NCBI GenBank assembly: GCA_029721515.1 | Contig: CM056563.1 | Coordinates: forward strand, 14,526,454-14,590,453 | Length of the DNA: 64,000 nt | Direction: 5' to 3' | Source: Synanceia verrucosa | Lineage: Eukaryota; Chordata; Actinopteri; Perciformes; Synanceiidae | Shown here: in pieces, positions 35,623 to 47,071 of the stretch | Layout of the letters: every line of letters starts with the position of its first letter | Position numbering within the stretch: the stretch's first letter is position 1 | Program-made: the position numbers and the translations under genes | Notes under the pieces: model-generated | Seen by the model: only the letters and a program-made list of their open reading frames with translations | The model's database searches: none | What the model was told of the DNA's origin: nothing

Positions 35623-38187
35623 CTGCAACACACAAAATCGGACATGTTAATAATTAAATCACATCATCTGAAGGCTTTATTAATTATAGACAGAGGCATT
35701 ATAGAGGCAATATACATTACATTATCAGTGGCTCATCCACATCTATTAATTGTCTCTGCTTTAGACAATCACTCTTCATCGATTCAGCTAGTTCTGTTAC
35801 AGCAGATCAAGTCAGCCTAAAATAACCCAAATGTTACGCTCAAGGAGCATGCTGGTTTTTTTTTCACATTTTGTTCCACCAAATGTGTTCCTGTGAGAAG
35901 GTGAGAGCTACTGCACAAATAAAATGCAATTGTAAATAATATTTAAAATATGATTAATATATACAGACACAAATGTACAACCAACCTTCTCTGCCTTCTC
36001 CCTGGGCCACTACTTTCGGATCTGTGTACTCAGGCCGTCGTCCCAACAGCCAGCTAAACAACAGAAGAAAATGTTAAAACTACAGATGGAGGTATCACCT
36101 TTCTAGGTAAAGTGAGTTTTTGATCTTTTGATATACAGTATACACACACAAGATTTAGACTGATACATTTAATTATGTTGGTGATGAGCTCTTAAATTGA
36201 TTAACCCTCATGCATCATTATGGACCTTTTTGCCCATTTGAGCATTTTCCTCTTCATCTGGCCATCATTTTAGCTGTGTTAGTGCAGTCAGTCTTGAATA
36301 TACCAAATATAGGTTTTCTTTTTTTTTTTTTTTTTTTAAACAAAATAACATAAATATCAACAGTGACATAAATAATCAAATTGCCATTTTTGTCCTTGAT
36401 GACTCAAGGGTAGTAAATTGTTTTTCAGTGTTCTAAAAGGAAAAATGAAAAAAAATGAAAAAATAAAAATTTGAATTCTAAAATTTGTGAAAATTTTCTG
36501 ATAAAAAAATGTGCCATACACAGCCAAAATAATGGCTGGATGAATATTTGATATATCTGAGACTGATATAAAAGAAAACACAGTAACGCAAAATTTGTTA
36601 TTATGGAAAATAACTCTTTTCATAAATAACAACAGAGAGATCAAATAATCAAGCTGGCATTTTAAGGGTTCCTCAAAATGACTGAATGCTTGCTAGTTTT
36701 GAGCAGGGCTGCCAATGTTGCTATCTATATTGCAAATCCAAAGGTCCAGATGTGCTCCTTTGCATCTGTAATAACTGTGTTGGTGGGAGTGTGTGGAGGA
36801 GAACTGTGAACACCTTTCTGTGTCTGTTTTTTTTTACATACACAGCAGCTGGCAAACAATCCATACTGATGTGGACACTGTATCCTCAGTAAGACTCACA
36901 GGAGCAGTAAATATTTGCGAAAGCTCAGATATTAGCAACTTCCCTCAAAAGATTCAACTCATCAGCTGCAGCACCACAGCTGCTGAAGCAGAGAAGTGAA
37001 TGCACAAACACACGACTGCTCTCACATCGCACCTTGTGAATTTCTGAAGTCTCCATGTGGGCTCAGGAACAAACATAGGGATGGTTCGTGTGTGTCTGAC
37101 AAATAGAAAATAAAACAACAGAACATTCTCAAACAAACAAGAAAATTGTCATGATCATTATATACAATAAAAAGATTGTGTAGATAATACTGACTGTCCA
37201 GGTGTGAAGGGGATGTGTATTGCTCCATAGCCTCTGACCACATCATTGCCAAACACATCTGGACCGTACACACTCACCACGAGCTGAGGCCCTGGGAAAT
37301 GAGAATGAAACATTCACTTAGTACTAGTCACATTTTCATAATGTAATTCCCTTGTAATGTGATTTCTAATGGCCCTCAGATGTTTGTGCTGTGTGTAATG
37401 CTCACATCCAGAGGGGTTTGTGCTCTTAAACGTTGTCTCCAGTGGGAAGTTCCATATTAATTTGTGAGAGGACTGACTGCCTTTACAGGTTATTTGTGTA
37501 ATGCCTTCCTCCAACCCCTACAGAGAAACACAAACAGGGACACATTTGCTTGTAAGACATGATTTTAACTGGTTTATACTTTATTTTGCAAAGATTGTAT
37601 GTATGCTACGTAAATATTGTCTGGACAAAATACATGTGTTTCAATCCTTTAAAAACAATTATTTATTTAATAACAATTTCAATTTCAATTTACAAGTCAC
37701 AGGAAAGAAATACTTGTTTATTTAGTCGTTGCTTGCATTCATGCATTCATTCAATGTGTTGCTTGAGATTAAACTAACCAATAGTAGATAGTTAATGGCA
37801 CATAGAGTAGTTAACGTGGACCAGAACACTGAAATACTACTTTGACACTGAACACAACCATCCATCACTCACAACGTTGCCAGCTACTCACCGAGGTAGG
37901 AGCCCAGTCGTGGCCGTAGACAAAACAATATTTGCAGTACAAGTTGTCATACTCTGGAAACTGACATACAACAAAACATAACCGTTATACCCGGAAGTAA
38001 TGAAACGCAAATTCAAAACTGACCCAAATTCACGACACAATTTATATATCGTTAACTGTTACGTTGCTAATGCTGGTTTACTATCAGCTAGCTGCTAAGC
38101 TAGGCTAAAAGAAACATCACTCACGTTTGCTCCCTCAATTTGTCCATTCACCGTGAGAAGAAACGCAGACGGATTGCTTGTAGCCAT
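35474..38187 (-). CDS. b9d1: B9 domain-containing protein 1, ciliary transition zone (complete, 7 exons)
   Basis: Exons on the minus strand are 38187-38125, 37960-37892, 37517-37406, 37291-37195, 37095-37033, 36053-35986 and 35622-35474. They join in frame to 206 residues, close to the roughly 204 of mammalian B9D1. Residues about 9-125 form the C2-like B9 domain: FLLTVNGQIEGANFPEYDNL, YCKYCFVYGHDW, KLIWNFPLETTFKSTNPSGW, QLVVSVYGPDVFGNDVVRGY and FVPEPTWRLQKFTSW are all present. The C-terminus keeps LLGRRPEYTDPKVVAQGEGR and LTKDMKKLGYDTGPS before a short variable tail. B9D1 works with B9D2, MKS1 and the tectonic complex at the base of the cilium as a membrane diffusion barrier and is a ciliopathy gene in humans. 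It is transcribed toward epn2 and has an X-box upstream. No damage is seen, though two donor sites are weak. Confidence 0.97.
35986..36053 (-). CDS. b9d1: b9d1 coding exon 6
   Basis: The exon encodes WLLGRRPEYTDPKVVAQGEG and RE plus one base. The acceptor is TGTTTAG. The donor GTTGGT is unusual; phase and homology support it. Confidence 0.95.
36195..36700. other. AT-rich intron sequence of b9d1
   Basis: This part of the 979 nt intron between exons 5 and 6 is AT-rich with a poly-T tract near 36318-36337. AACCCTCATGCATCATTATG looks like an interspersed repeat phrase, but it is not assigned to a family. Confidence 0.4.
37033..37095 (-). CDS. b9d1: b9d1 coding exon 5
   Basis: The exon encodes HTRTIPMFVPEPTWRLQKFT plus two bases of S. 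The acceptor is TTTGTCAG. The donor GTGCGA is far from consensus but is required by the conserved KFTSW junction. Confidence 0.94.
37195..37291 (-). CDS. b9d1: b9d1 coding exon 4
   Basis: The exon encodes PQLVVSVYGPDVFGNDVV and RGYGAIHIPFTPG plus two bases of Q. The acceptor is ATTTCCCAG and the donor GTCAGT. Confidence 0.96.
37406..37517 (-). CDS. b9d1: b9d1 coding exon 3
   Basis: The exon encodes GLEEGITQITCKGSQSSHKL and IWNFPLETTFKSTNPSG plus the first base of W82. The acceptor is CTGTAG and the donor GTGAGC. Confidence 0.97.
37892..37960 (-). CDS. b9d1: b9d1 coding exon 2
   Basis: The 23-codon exon encodes FPEYDNLYCKYCFVYGHDWA and PTS. The acceptor is TATGTCAG and the donor GTGAGT. Confidence 0.97.
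38125..38187 (-). CDS. b9d1: b9d1 coding exon 1
   Basis: The exon encodes MATSNPSAFLLTVNGQIEGAN (21 codons, minus-strand start at 38187), followed by donor GTGAGT. The leader reads CCTGATGGCT around the start, and no other in-frame upstream ATG fits the family. Confidence 0.95.
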
Positions 38188-38292
38188 CAGGGCTTCAGTT
38201 CGTAACCCGTCAGTTTAAGGCTTCTTTGCTTTACGAGCAATTCTACCCAGTTAAGAAGAGTCCTGCTGCTGCTCATGGACCCAAACCTGCCC

Positions 38293-38306
38293 GTTACTAA
38301 GGCGAC
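38293..38306 (-). promoter_or_regulatory. RFX X-box in the b9d1 promoter
   Basis: GTTACTAAGGCGAC matches the X-box consensus RYYRYY-N2-RRNRAC at every defined position. It lies 106 bp upstream of the b9d1 start codon. RFX factors are established activators of ciliary genes through such sites. Confidence 0.7.
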
Positions 38307-38376
38307 AAGTTTTCCTTACGGCTACCTCTTAGGTACAAACTGAACGGACGCGCTTAAGCGGTTCTTTGACGAGCCA

Positions 38377-38388
38377 CAAGATGGCGGC
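38377..38388 (+). promoter_or_regulatory. TISU/YY1 element of a divergent promoter
   Basis: CAAGATGGCGGC exactly fits the TISU consensus SAASATGGCGGC and the YY1 core AAnATGGCGGC, 190 bp from the b9d1 start and pointing away from it. The ATG it contains is followed by only three more codons before TAG. Confidence 0.55.
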
Positions 38389-38549
38389 AGTGTAGAAAAC
38401 ACAAGCAAGGCGTTTCAAACAAGTGTACCTGAAGCAAAGGCTGCAACCAACTGCGCCGGAAGCTACTTTTTCACCGCCTACCATTGCTCTAGCGGCGCTA
38501 TTCATCAAAACTAACGTGGTCTCAGGTGGAAAGGCTTTTATTAAACGAA

Positions 38550-38603
38550 ATGCATGGCAACGGAGCAACTCCAACCCCAACCCCCCCACAACTCCCAAGG
38601 AAA
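38550..38603 (+). other. candidate first coding exon of a divergent gene
   Basis: From ATG at 38550 an open frame of 18 codons (MHGNGATPTPTPPQLPRK) runs to a good donor, GGAAA|GTAAGT. I do not recognise the protein. The evidence is only promoter position, open frame and donor. Confidence 0.2.
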
Positions 38604-39359
38604 GTAAGTGGACCTGGTATTGAAATATTTTGTCAAGTAAATGACACTGAATTGATTTTGCTGATGCACAGAGGAGCAAATGCACTTTAGCACCATATAT
38701 ATTCATGTCAATTGAATGCTAGTTAGCTAACATGAAAAAGCCTGTGGTTGCTAACCTTACAGCAAAATACCTTATGACAACAGTTGACACTTCCATTCAA
38801 AGATTCAAGATTCATTGTTTATTGTCACATTTACAGTGAGGAAACTTCATCCAGCACAGTAACACAGAAAATGATGGCTAAATAATTAATTTTAACATAT
38901 AAAGTAGTGGACATATCCCTTTTTTTGGAACTAATATTCATAAATGCAACTGAAATGACACAAAGCTGCAACTCTCAAACTGTCTTTTCGTCACAAGCAA
39001 CCTAGTAACTTTCAAGCACAGAACTACATCCAGATCTGTGAACCACTGATGATAACATGATGATAAAAAAATGATAACATGTTATCAGAAAGATACGCTT
39101 AACTTAGATTTTAGTGTTTTGTATGTATATTATCTGGTGTTGCAGAGAAGTCTGTGCTGAAGCAAACAATAATTACAGTCGGGCATGTGTTGATGTGTCC
39201 CATAAGGGGCAAAACCATCTTGGTGTGGGGATCATGGCCTGTTATAAAGGACTGCTCAAAATAGTGTACACTTAAGGGTAATTGTTAGGTTTGCTGTATT
39301 TGCTCAGATAATAAAAACATGGCATTTATTGGGGTAAATCAATTGTTTCTACCAGCTTT

Positions 39360-40265
39360 GTCACACAAACACACCAATAATACCCCTCTATCTATTTATC
39401 CATCTGTCTTTTTGTCTGTCTGCATGCCAGCCATACCCCCACCTCTCAGGTTGCTGTGTGTCATGCTGTCAGATAGGAGCGCCCCCCCTCAGTCTCTGAC
39501 CTTTTACACTGCCCAAACAGCAGCTCTCCTTCCATCCTCAGTCTTTTTACTATGCAGTTCATTTGCCATCCTCAAACCCTGCCATGTTTTTTTGCCCTGT
39601 CTCCCCCATCTCAACCATCCCCCTGTCTCTTTCTCCTTCCATAATAAAGTTTAAGAAGCAGCAACTCATCATTAGTAAACAGGCCACCATTACACTGTCA
39701 GCACACAGACATCTGCCATTCCTAAAGTCTCAGAGTCTCAGTCTCCTCCTCTCACTGATTCCTTCCTCTCTTCTCCTCCTTTCATCCCTCCTTTGACTCC
39801 CTTAAGGCTTCTCCCTCTTCCTCCCATCCTTCACTTTTCATTATTTCCCAGCATTCCCACATCCTTCTTTATCCATCCATGCATTTCACTGGTCCTCCAC
39901 CTAAGAGTTTTGTGTCTTTGTCTTTCTCCACCTCCTGCAGTCCCTCTGTCCCATTTCCATCTTCAGTCATCCCCTTCTTGCTTTTTCACCTCTTGCCAGA
40001 AACTCCCGCCTCTTTCTCCCCACTGTCCTTTTTTCTCCACTTCTTACCCTCCATATGACTCACTGTCTGTCTCCTCAGTTCACCATGGTAACACCCCTCC
40101 CTTCTTTTTCCTATTCAGTCTTTCCTATTCACCTGCCTCCCACTTCCTTCCTGGTCCTCTTCTCTCCTCATCACCCCCCATCTCTCTGACCCCTTTTTTA
40201 TTCTCTTCCATCTCTGTAGTCCTGCTTCTCCCTGCCAAATGCCTGATTCAGAGTCAGTCAGCCTC
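39360..40265 (+). repeat. about 900 bp pyrimidine-rich (CT) strand-biased block
   Basis: The plus strand is dominated by C and T with recurrent CTCCTTCC, CCCTCC and TTCTCC phrases and few purine runs. Open frames across it are a by-product of the bias and encode only S/P/L/F-rich strings. Confidence 0.8.
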
Positions 40266-40759
40266 ATGACTGACGGCCTATTTAAAGTGGCTGTAGAGTG
40301 GCCGGTCTAACAGGGTCATCTGGAATCTCATTTTCTTATTTCTCATTTTCTGCTGTGCTTTTTACGCAACCTGTGCTTTTCCAAAAATAAGCCCCGAAAT
40401 CAAGCTCCATCTCATTGCACCGTACACCTTAGATTTATTTATACTGAACATTTGCCTGAAAGCTTTTATGGGAGGCAACATCATTGGACTGTTTGCTAAT
40501 CACTGAACATGAGAGAATGCTTCATTGGTCACCTAGTGCCCTTCACAGGTCCCTATGTGATTGAAAGAGACACTACATGTGTCCTGTATTATGTATACCT
40601 TATGGAGTTTTTTCTGTCACAGAGCTCAGTGATCTCATACCTGGAGGCTGCAGAGTCTTGGAGAAAATGTCTTGTTGAAGTGCCCTTCACAGATATCTGC
40701 TGGGTGAGTGTGATTCATCAAGAACAGAGGTATGAAATGAAAAAAAAAGGCGATTGAAT

Positions 40760-40781
40760 GGGGTGGGGTGGGGTGGGGGGG
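40760..40781 (+). other. potential G-quadruplex
   Basis: Three GGGGT units are followed by seven G, giving four G4 tracts separated by single T loops, a canonical parallel quadruplex pattern. Confidence 0.8.
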
Positions 40782-43700
40782 TGTTTACTGTGGAAGACCA
40801 CTTTCCTATTTCAGCATAAACACATACACTCACCGTACAGAGAGGCGAACTAGCAAACTGTCACAAGATATTATGTATGACAAGCATAATTCAGTAAGTC
40901 ATATTTATCTCATTTTGGCTACATACGTACTCACACACATACAGAAAAGGCTCACAGAAGTGAGAGATGCTGATGGAGGTTAATGTCTCAAACTGCGAGG
41001 GACTAATGGTCCATGACTACTGGTTCACAGATTCTGCCCCTTAGAGAAAGCCCCGGCACTTAACCTGCTGACAAAGGCGCCAAGGAAGTGATCCAACCAA
41101 TAAAAAAAATGACATTAAAGACAGAAGAAATCTGAGTGGAATAGATGAGGTACGGAAAGTGTATTTCGAGACGCTATTAGTCGATAGGTAAACTGGCAGA
41201 AAAGAAATTGAGAATGATTTTGATGATTATTAGGGTGCTCCCACAGGCCAGCATTTAGCCCATTTTCATTAAACTCTGGTTCGTTTGGGCAGTTGTGGAC
41301 TCAGTAGGCCAATGGTGCTCAAGTGCTGACTGTTCTTTCAGGCCCTGCTCGTTCATACACTCCCTACTTGTATTTATGAGACTATAGAACGGCAATAAAG
41401 ACACTTATTATATTTTACTTACTTGCTACAAAAATGTGTAGTGTGCATGTGTAGGGCTAATAAATTAAATACAGAACTATGCAGGTCTATTTAGGTGCTC
41501 CTCATATTTGTGGAAAATAATAAAATAAAATGTAGCTCACATTGTTGATAATTTGTTGCCACATGTCAAGCATACAGGCAAGTTGGCAGTGAAAGCAAAA
41601 TCTGTCCACGCAGAATTAAATTCTTTCTATTTTTCCTTCTATTTTTTTTTGGTGAAGGCGCCGGCCATAGACATAGGTCGTTACACATATTTTAAATATT
41701 TTGAAAAAATCTTGTTATATTATAAGGTAATTGTACAAGAAAAATAAATAAATCTAATTAGAATATAAATATTTCTATGTATTTTTTTTTTCAAAGCCAG
41801 AAGAAGCCTCTGAGCCAGAGTACAGTTTGCAGGGCCCTGCCAGAGACCCCCATAGTGTTAAAACTTTACAGTGGTCTCTTTTGCTAATTTCTCATTTCAT
41901 TGCAACTGTACAGGGATGGATACCACGTATGGTAACGGACAATGTTTAAATAATATTAAGGCTTAAATTTATCCATAATAAAGGGCGTGGCTCTTTGTAA
42001 TGTGATTTTTTCATGGACAAATAATATGGCTTGCTGTATGGTTAGTTATACGCCTGATATCATCCAATGGGATATCATACATGTGTGTTTTTATTAGTGT
42101 AATTAATAAAATGACAGATGGCTGAATATGTCAGTGTCATGGTCCTGCTATTGTGCATGTAGCTCTCTGTAAGTTGCCTGTTGCCTTAGAAGGAATGAGA
42201 GAAAGAAAGCATATTAGCAGGAATATTTTGGGAGCATTTCATTGCCACTTTTGCATTAGGTCTTTTCTGAAGCCGTCCATTAATTCCACACCAGCCGTTC
42301 CTGTGGTTTTATGAGGACAACTATCTGTGTAATGACACATGCAACAGTTGAGCCATTCAACCTGTCTGCTAATAAAAAAAAAATGCCTGTTGCCGGCCTT
42401 CACATTCAGTTTAATGAGCTGTTCCTCAGTGGAGCCTCTCTGTCTCTCTCCTCCTCTCTGTTTCTGGATAAACTGTCTGCAGAAGCTTCTTGTCCAAGTT
42501 GTCTTCTTGTCTGCTGAACCTGGACTCTCTCTCTGGTGTGTCTCAGCTCTGGTGACTAGTGTGTGTGTGTGGTCTTTGGCCCAGTTTGGATCTGTCTTTC
42601 CCTCTGGGAGAGGCACCAAAACTCCACATCATATTTTTAAACTTCTCCTCTTCCCAAATGTCGCTCTGCCTCAGTTGCAGAGTCCTCTTGGCTCCCAGGG
42701 GCCCATCAGTCCAGAGTCAGACTGGGCTTGTTTTGGCTTGAAGGCTTGGTTTGCCTGTTGTGATCATTAGAGCTGCTTTTCCAGTAAAGAACAGACTTAA
42801 TTCACCCTCAAGTCGACAGATTTTAGACTTAGCATGCTGGGAAATGATTACCCTAAATTTATTCTCTGTCTTTCTCTTGTTTTTTTTTTCTCATTACCTG
42901 TAGAGTGAACTTTGTATAGTCTGTGTTATTGTTATCACTCCTCTACTTGCTGTTTCACACTGGAATATGTGTCATGTGACAGGAAGAAGTTGCACTAATA
43001 CAGTAGTGGTTTCCAACTAAATGGCTTCTTCCAATAATGGCTACTAAAAGTCTGCCTATAAGTGATCATAACGTATGACTGTCAGTGTTGTAGCCTGCAC
43101 TTTCATCCTTGATTGTTTGTAAACAGGAAACTGTTTATGGTTGTTGTTGCCATAATCCATGTCCATTTTCTAACCACAAGACTTTTTTTCCACAAATATT
43201 GTGATTTAGTTAGCATTAAAATCAGCCATTAGGGGCTCAGTGAGCACACAACTAGCAAGATGGAGCCTAAATTTCAAGGCAGCGTAGACCTCATCTTCCT
43301 TTCTCAGAACACCACAGGGCTTTGTAACCTCTACTGTCCTTCACCGAGGAGAAGGCGAAGGGAGCAAGAGGAGGGAGGGAGGAAACGAGGTGGTGGGAAT
43401 AAGATAGCCGTTTTAAAGTAGCAGGGCGAAGGGGATAGAGGAGCAAATCAAACAGCAGATGAGGGGGAATAGGGAAAGGAAAGATAGACTTGAAGAACTC
43501 AGAGGGGAGGTTATTTCGATATTCATCAGCAGCGTGGGTCTTTGAGGTCAGCCTGGTCTACTGAGCTCCCCAGTGGTGGAGTCATAAGTCATGACGCTGT
43601 TGGCTCTAGTTTAAAAAAGAAAGAAAGAAAAAAGAAAAACTGGAGAGTTTTTTTTTTTTTATGTGTCCCAGCCGGTCGGGTAGGAGCAGATTTTTCTATG

Positions 43701-44534
43701 CGTCCACATTTAATGTATATACAATTTAATGTCCCTGGCTCTTATTTGTTTAGCCAGCACTGCTGTTTGTTCATTCTAGTCTAATTTTGCTCATCTACTC
43801 TCAAATTAGGCTATTGACTACTTGTAATGTGGTCGATCGAGGAATAATGCTTTTTCCTATAGAGCTGCTGGGCTCAGTGAAAGCATGAGAGAATCAGGGA
43901 CAATACCATAACAATAATTACAATGTTTAACACTGTTAACGACACCGTTAGCGTTTATTAAATGCAATATAACAAGTGATTTACAATGAACAATAAAATA
44001 ATGTTTGAATAATTAGGAAAAAAGAGGAATAAACTTTCGCTAAAGACTAGTCTTCAGAGGTGATTTAAAGTAATGTAGCAGGCGAGGTGGGAAACGTTAG
44101 CAGCTATATGTATTACAAAGTCGAAGGATTTTATGAATATTTTCTACTTCATGTCTGTGCTGCAGGTTTCAGTGTCCACGCTGTCATTGAGGAGCCTTTG
44201 GCATTTGTGCCTTCAGGCCTCCCAGCCTCCCTCTGACATTGAACACAAGCGGGTATGGAAAATGGATGGAGGGATGAATGGCCTGACAGGCCATTTTTCA
44301 CCTTTTTTCCTATATGTGGACACATGGAGGAAGTGACATGTTGTCAGCTGTTGGACATGATCTGCAGTTGGTTCGGTGCCATCTTGGAGAAATCATTAGA
44401 TTACATTATGTTCAGGATAGTTCAAGGATAGTGCAATAACATTTACCAGGTGTGCTGTGCTGTGTGAACACAAAATACTACCTTATGATGGTCCTGTATT
44501 CTGAGGCACTAGTTCCCAACTTGGGGGTCCCAAC

Positions 44535-45360
44535 TAGGGATGCCTGACCCAGTTTTTTCACTTCCAATACCGATATATGAGGTTTAGTGTCAGCCGATAC
44601 CAATCTGATACCGTACAGAAAAACCATGCTGAATTACCAGACAAACTATACTGACCAAAACTTCCAACGCAACACTCCCATGTTTTATGCATTTTGCACC
44701 AAATTCAAGTGACATGCTAACAACACGTATCGGATATGAAGTTTTAATTTGAATGCAGTGTAATAGCGCTCTTGCCCATTGCAGACATGCCGACGTGCTG
44801 GAGTCAACAGCAGACCACGGCGGGGTCATCGGCTGTGCACACTGGCCACATGCAAGCGGTTGCTTACTGTTTGGTCGCTGATTCTGTTCTGATGTCAACC
44901 TCTGGTCTGTGCTGCAGTCACTGTAGCTGGCAGGAAACGGTTTCTCAGATGTTGAAGACTATGAATATGGGGGTCCTGCTGAGGGGTGGTGACACATGGC
45001 CTGGGAGCTCGTGGTCGGTCGTTAGTGCGCTCTGTCTTATTATACCGGTTCCATAGATGCAAAATGGTTGACACATGAACACCCAAGGCCCTGGCAACAC
45101 ATCTTCATTCTTCCCAGCACATCTCTGGCAAAGCGTTTGGGACAGTTTGTCCAAGTAGAGTTACGGTCTCACATGCCACCAAGTTAACATGGATTAATTG
45201 CGCTCCATTATGAAAGCAAATGAGAGCGTCCACGCGGCACATTGCCAGTGCATGACGTCACTCACAGAGCACAGCATAGAATTACACTGAATAGATCTGC
45301 CCCTATGGATTGGGCCCATTGCCATGATACCGATACCAATATTGGATAAGTGAATCCCTA
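44535..45360. mobile_element. DNA element with short inverted ends carrying a nested Tc1-like fragment
   Basis: The ends TAGGGATGC (44535) and GAATCCCTA (45352-45360) are near inverse, and both margins carry GATACC/CCGATA repeats. The central part is Tc1-like and appears inserted. No clean target duplication was found. Confidence 0.5.
44895..45110 (-). pseudogene. Tc1-like transposase fragment (N-terminal DNA-binding region), broken
   Basis: The minus strand encodes VHVSTILHLWNRYNKTERTN then DRPRAPRPCVTTPQQD, the paired-like helix-turn-helix and GRPR-type linker of fish Tc1 transposases. The preceding part (VARALG) continues in the same frame, but a stop interrupts it. The catalytic region is not recognisable, so it is a dead copy. 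Confidence 0.75.
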
Positions 45361-47071
45361 GGGACAGCCCCACTTGTGGTCACCAAAGCTTGATTTAAGG
45401 ATGTTTTTAAGATACAGGTGGTCTACATGTAACTAAATATGAAACTAAACTAAATATTTTTTAAGTTTGGAATATTATTAAAAAGTTTAAACAGGATCAG
45501 GGTAGCCATAGCCTCAGTTTCTCCTGATTATGCTTAATAGCCATGATTAGAAAACTGCCACTAAGCACTAATAAACATGATTCTGTCAAATGGTTGTTAA
45601 AAACAATAAAATTGAATGTCATAGCATTGACATTCGACCTGTGTTATTCCATTGTAACAATTGAATGAAATTGCTTATTTTACAAAAACGTCCTGCAGTT
45701 ACTATGTTCACTATTTGGATTGATTATACAGTTTATCAGTTGTTATGTACTGGTATTGTTATGTACAGAATATCTTATGAAATATTCATATAATATGTCA
45801 CTTACTCATAGAATAGGGGTCCCTTAAGACAATAATTCCCTAAAATATGCTCCTGAATTATCACAAGTGGTTTCAAATGACTGCAGATGCATCCCCAGTC
45901 ACTTGATCTCAACACCTTAATGGGGAATGATGGAGCCTAGGGTGCTTTTATTGTGAAATGTCTCCATTCACTGTACCTCCAATCTGCTCTGGGACTTGGA
46001 AGCCCATTTAGGATTTTTTTAACCTTCATTTAACTGGGCAAGCTGTTTAAAGACCCTCTCTTATTTACAGGAACAGCCTGGGGGGAGCAGTTGTAGAGTT
46101 GTTGTTAAAAACTTACCAGTTACAGTAGCAGTTAGAGAAACAGCAGGCTAAGTTTCTGAGATGACAGAGGTCTGAAGAAGTGCTTGTTCAATAATTTAAT
46201 AGACAGTGCTGTGTGATATTCTGACTAACACATCTACACAGATTGAGCATATGTTAACATACAAGTTGGTGTTATGTCCATGAAACTTACACGAGCCGAC
46301 TTTCGGCCATTGAACAGTCTGGGGCTGTTGGTGAGCATCTGTCGGCCGAGTCTTTGTGTTGTGTCCTAAACTATTGGCTCTAATCATCTGAAAACATCTG
46401 TGTCAGGTATTTTGGATGGTTCAGCATGTTGGGTCAGTGCTGTAGCTGACAGTGGGTCTGATTAGTCATTCAGGGAATGAAGTGAATCAGCGCACGAGGA
46501 GAGAAGCAGAAGTGATGAAAGCCAGCTAAGCGCTGAGGCTCTTTTTATTTTCCACAGATTTTTTTTCATGAAGACATGGCTGTCTGGAATTAAACAAAGT
46601 GGTGAGTGAGAGTAGTATGAAATGCTGCTTTATTCTGTTCATCCATGTATCATAACGACAGCTTGTATATCCATCATCCACATCGTAGGTCTTCTGGTTT
46701 CCCTTTTTGAATACAGACTACCGACTGGTGCAGAGAAATTTTACATCTCACGCAGGTGCAGAACGTGGTGCTCCACGGAGAACATTGTTCCTAGAGCATC
46801 GGCCGTTTGCGGAGACAGCACAGGGACCATCTACAAAGCGCAACACCAGAAGGAAAAACGAAAAGTGTTCCCCTTCTATATGCTATAGCATCACCACATC
46901 CAGCTCAGACACATCTCACGGCATGGTGCTGATAGTAGAACACCAATTTTGACAAAAAAGTGTTTTAATGTATTTTTTATGAATTATTTAAGTGTTAGAG
47001 TTAAATAAACTCTATATTATATAGCGTATATATAAATATATAACTATATTTTGTCATTTTAGTTTTCTTAA
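45361..47071. other. no recognised gene
   Basis: AT-rich sequence with a somewhat GC-richer island at 46700-46910 that keeps two frames open (81 and 88 codons). It has no recognisable protein similarity. Confidence 0.45.

Larger units (their letters stand above)
38604..44534. other. region with no recognised gene, right of the b9d1 promoter
   Basis: It holds a short fish repeat phrase (38803-38870, AAGATTCAAGATTCATTG), a pyrimidine-rich block (39360-40265), a G-quadruplex motif (40760-40781), a GAAA-rich tract (43615-43640) and two exon-like open segments (40623-40703 and 44166-44252). None of these has recognisable homology. Confidence 0.5.

Noticed and set aside
38423..38623. 66-codon frame across the divergent promoter region
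   Set aside because: It lacks an ATG at its head and runs through the GTAAGT donor at 38604, so it is not a credible complete protein.
39793..40269. 158-codon open frame
   Set aside because: It is created by the pyrimidine-rich block; the product is a low-complexity S/P/L/F string with no domain and no splice or start context.
46622..46952. Two overlapping open frames of 81 and 88 codons in a GC-richer island
   Set aside because: Neither product is recognisable and the frames are mutually exclusive, so no coding claim is made.
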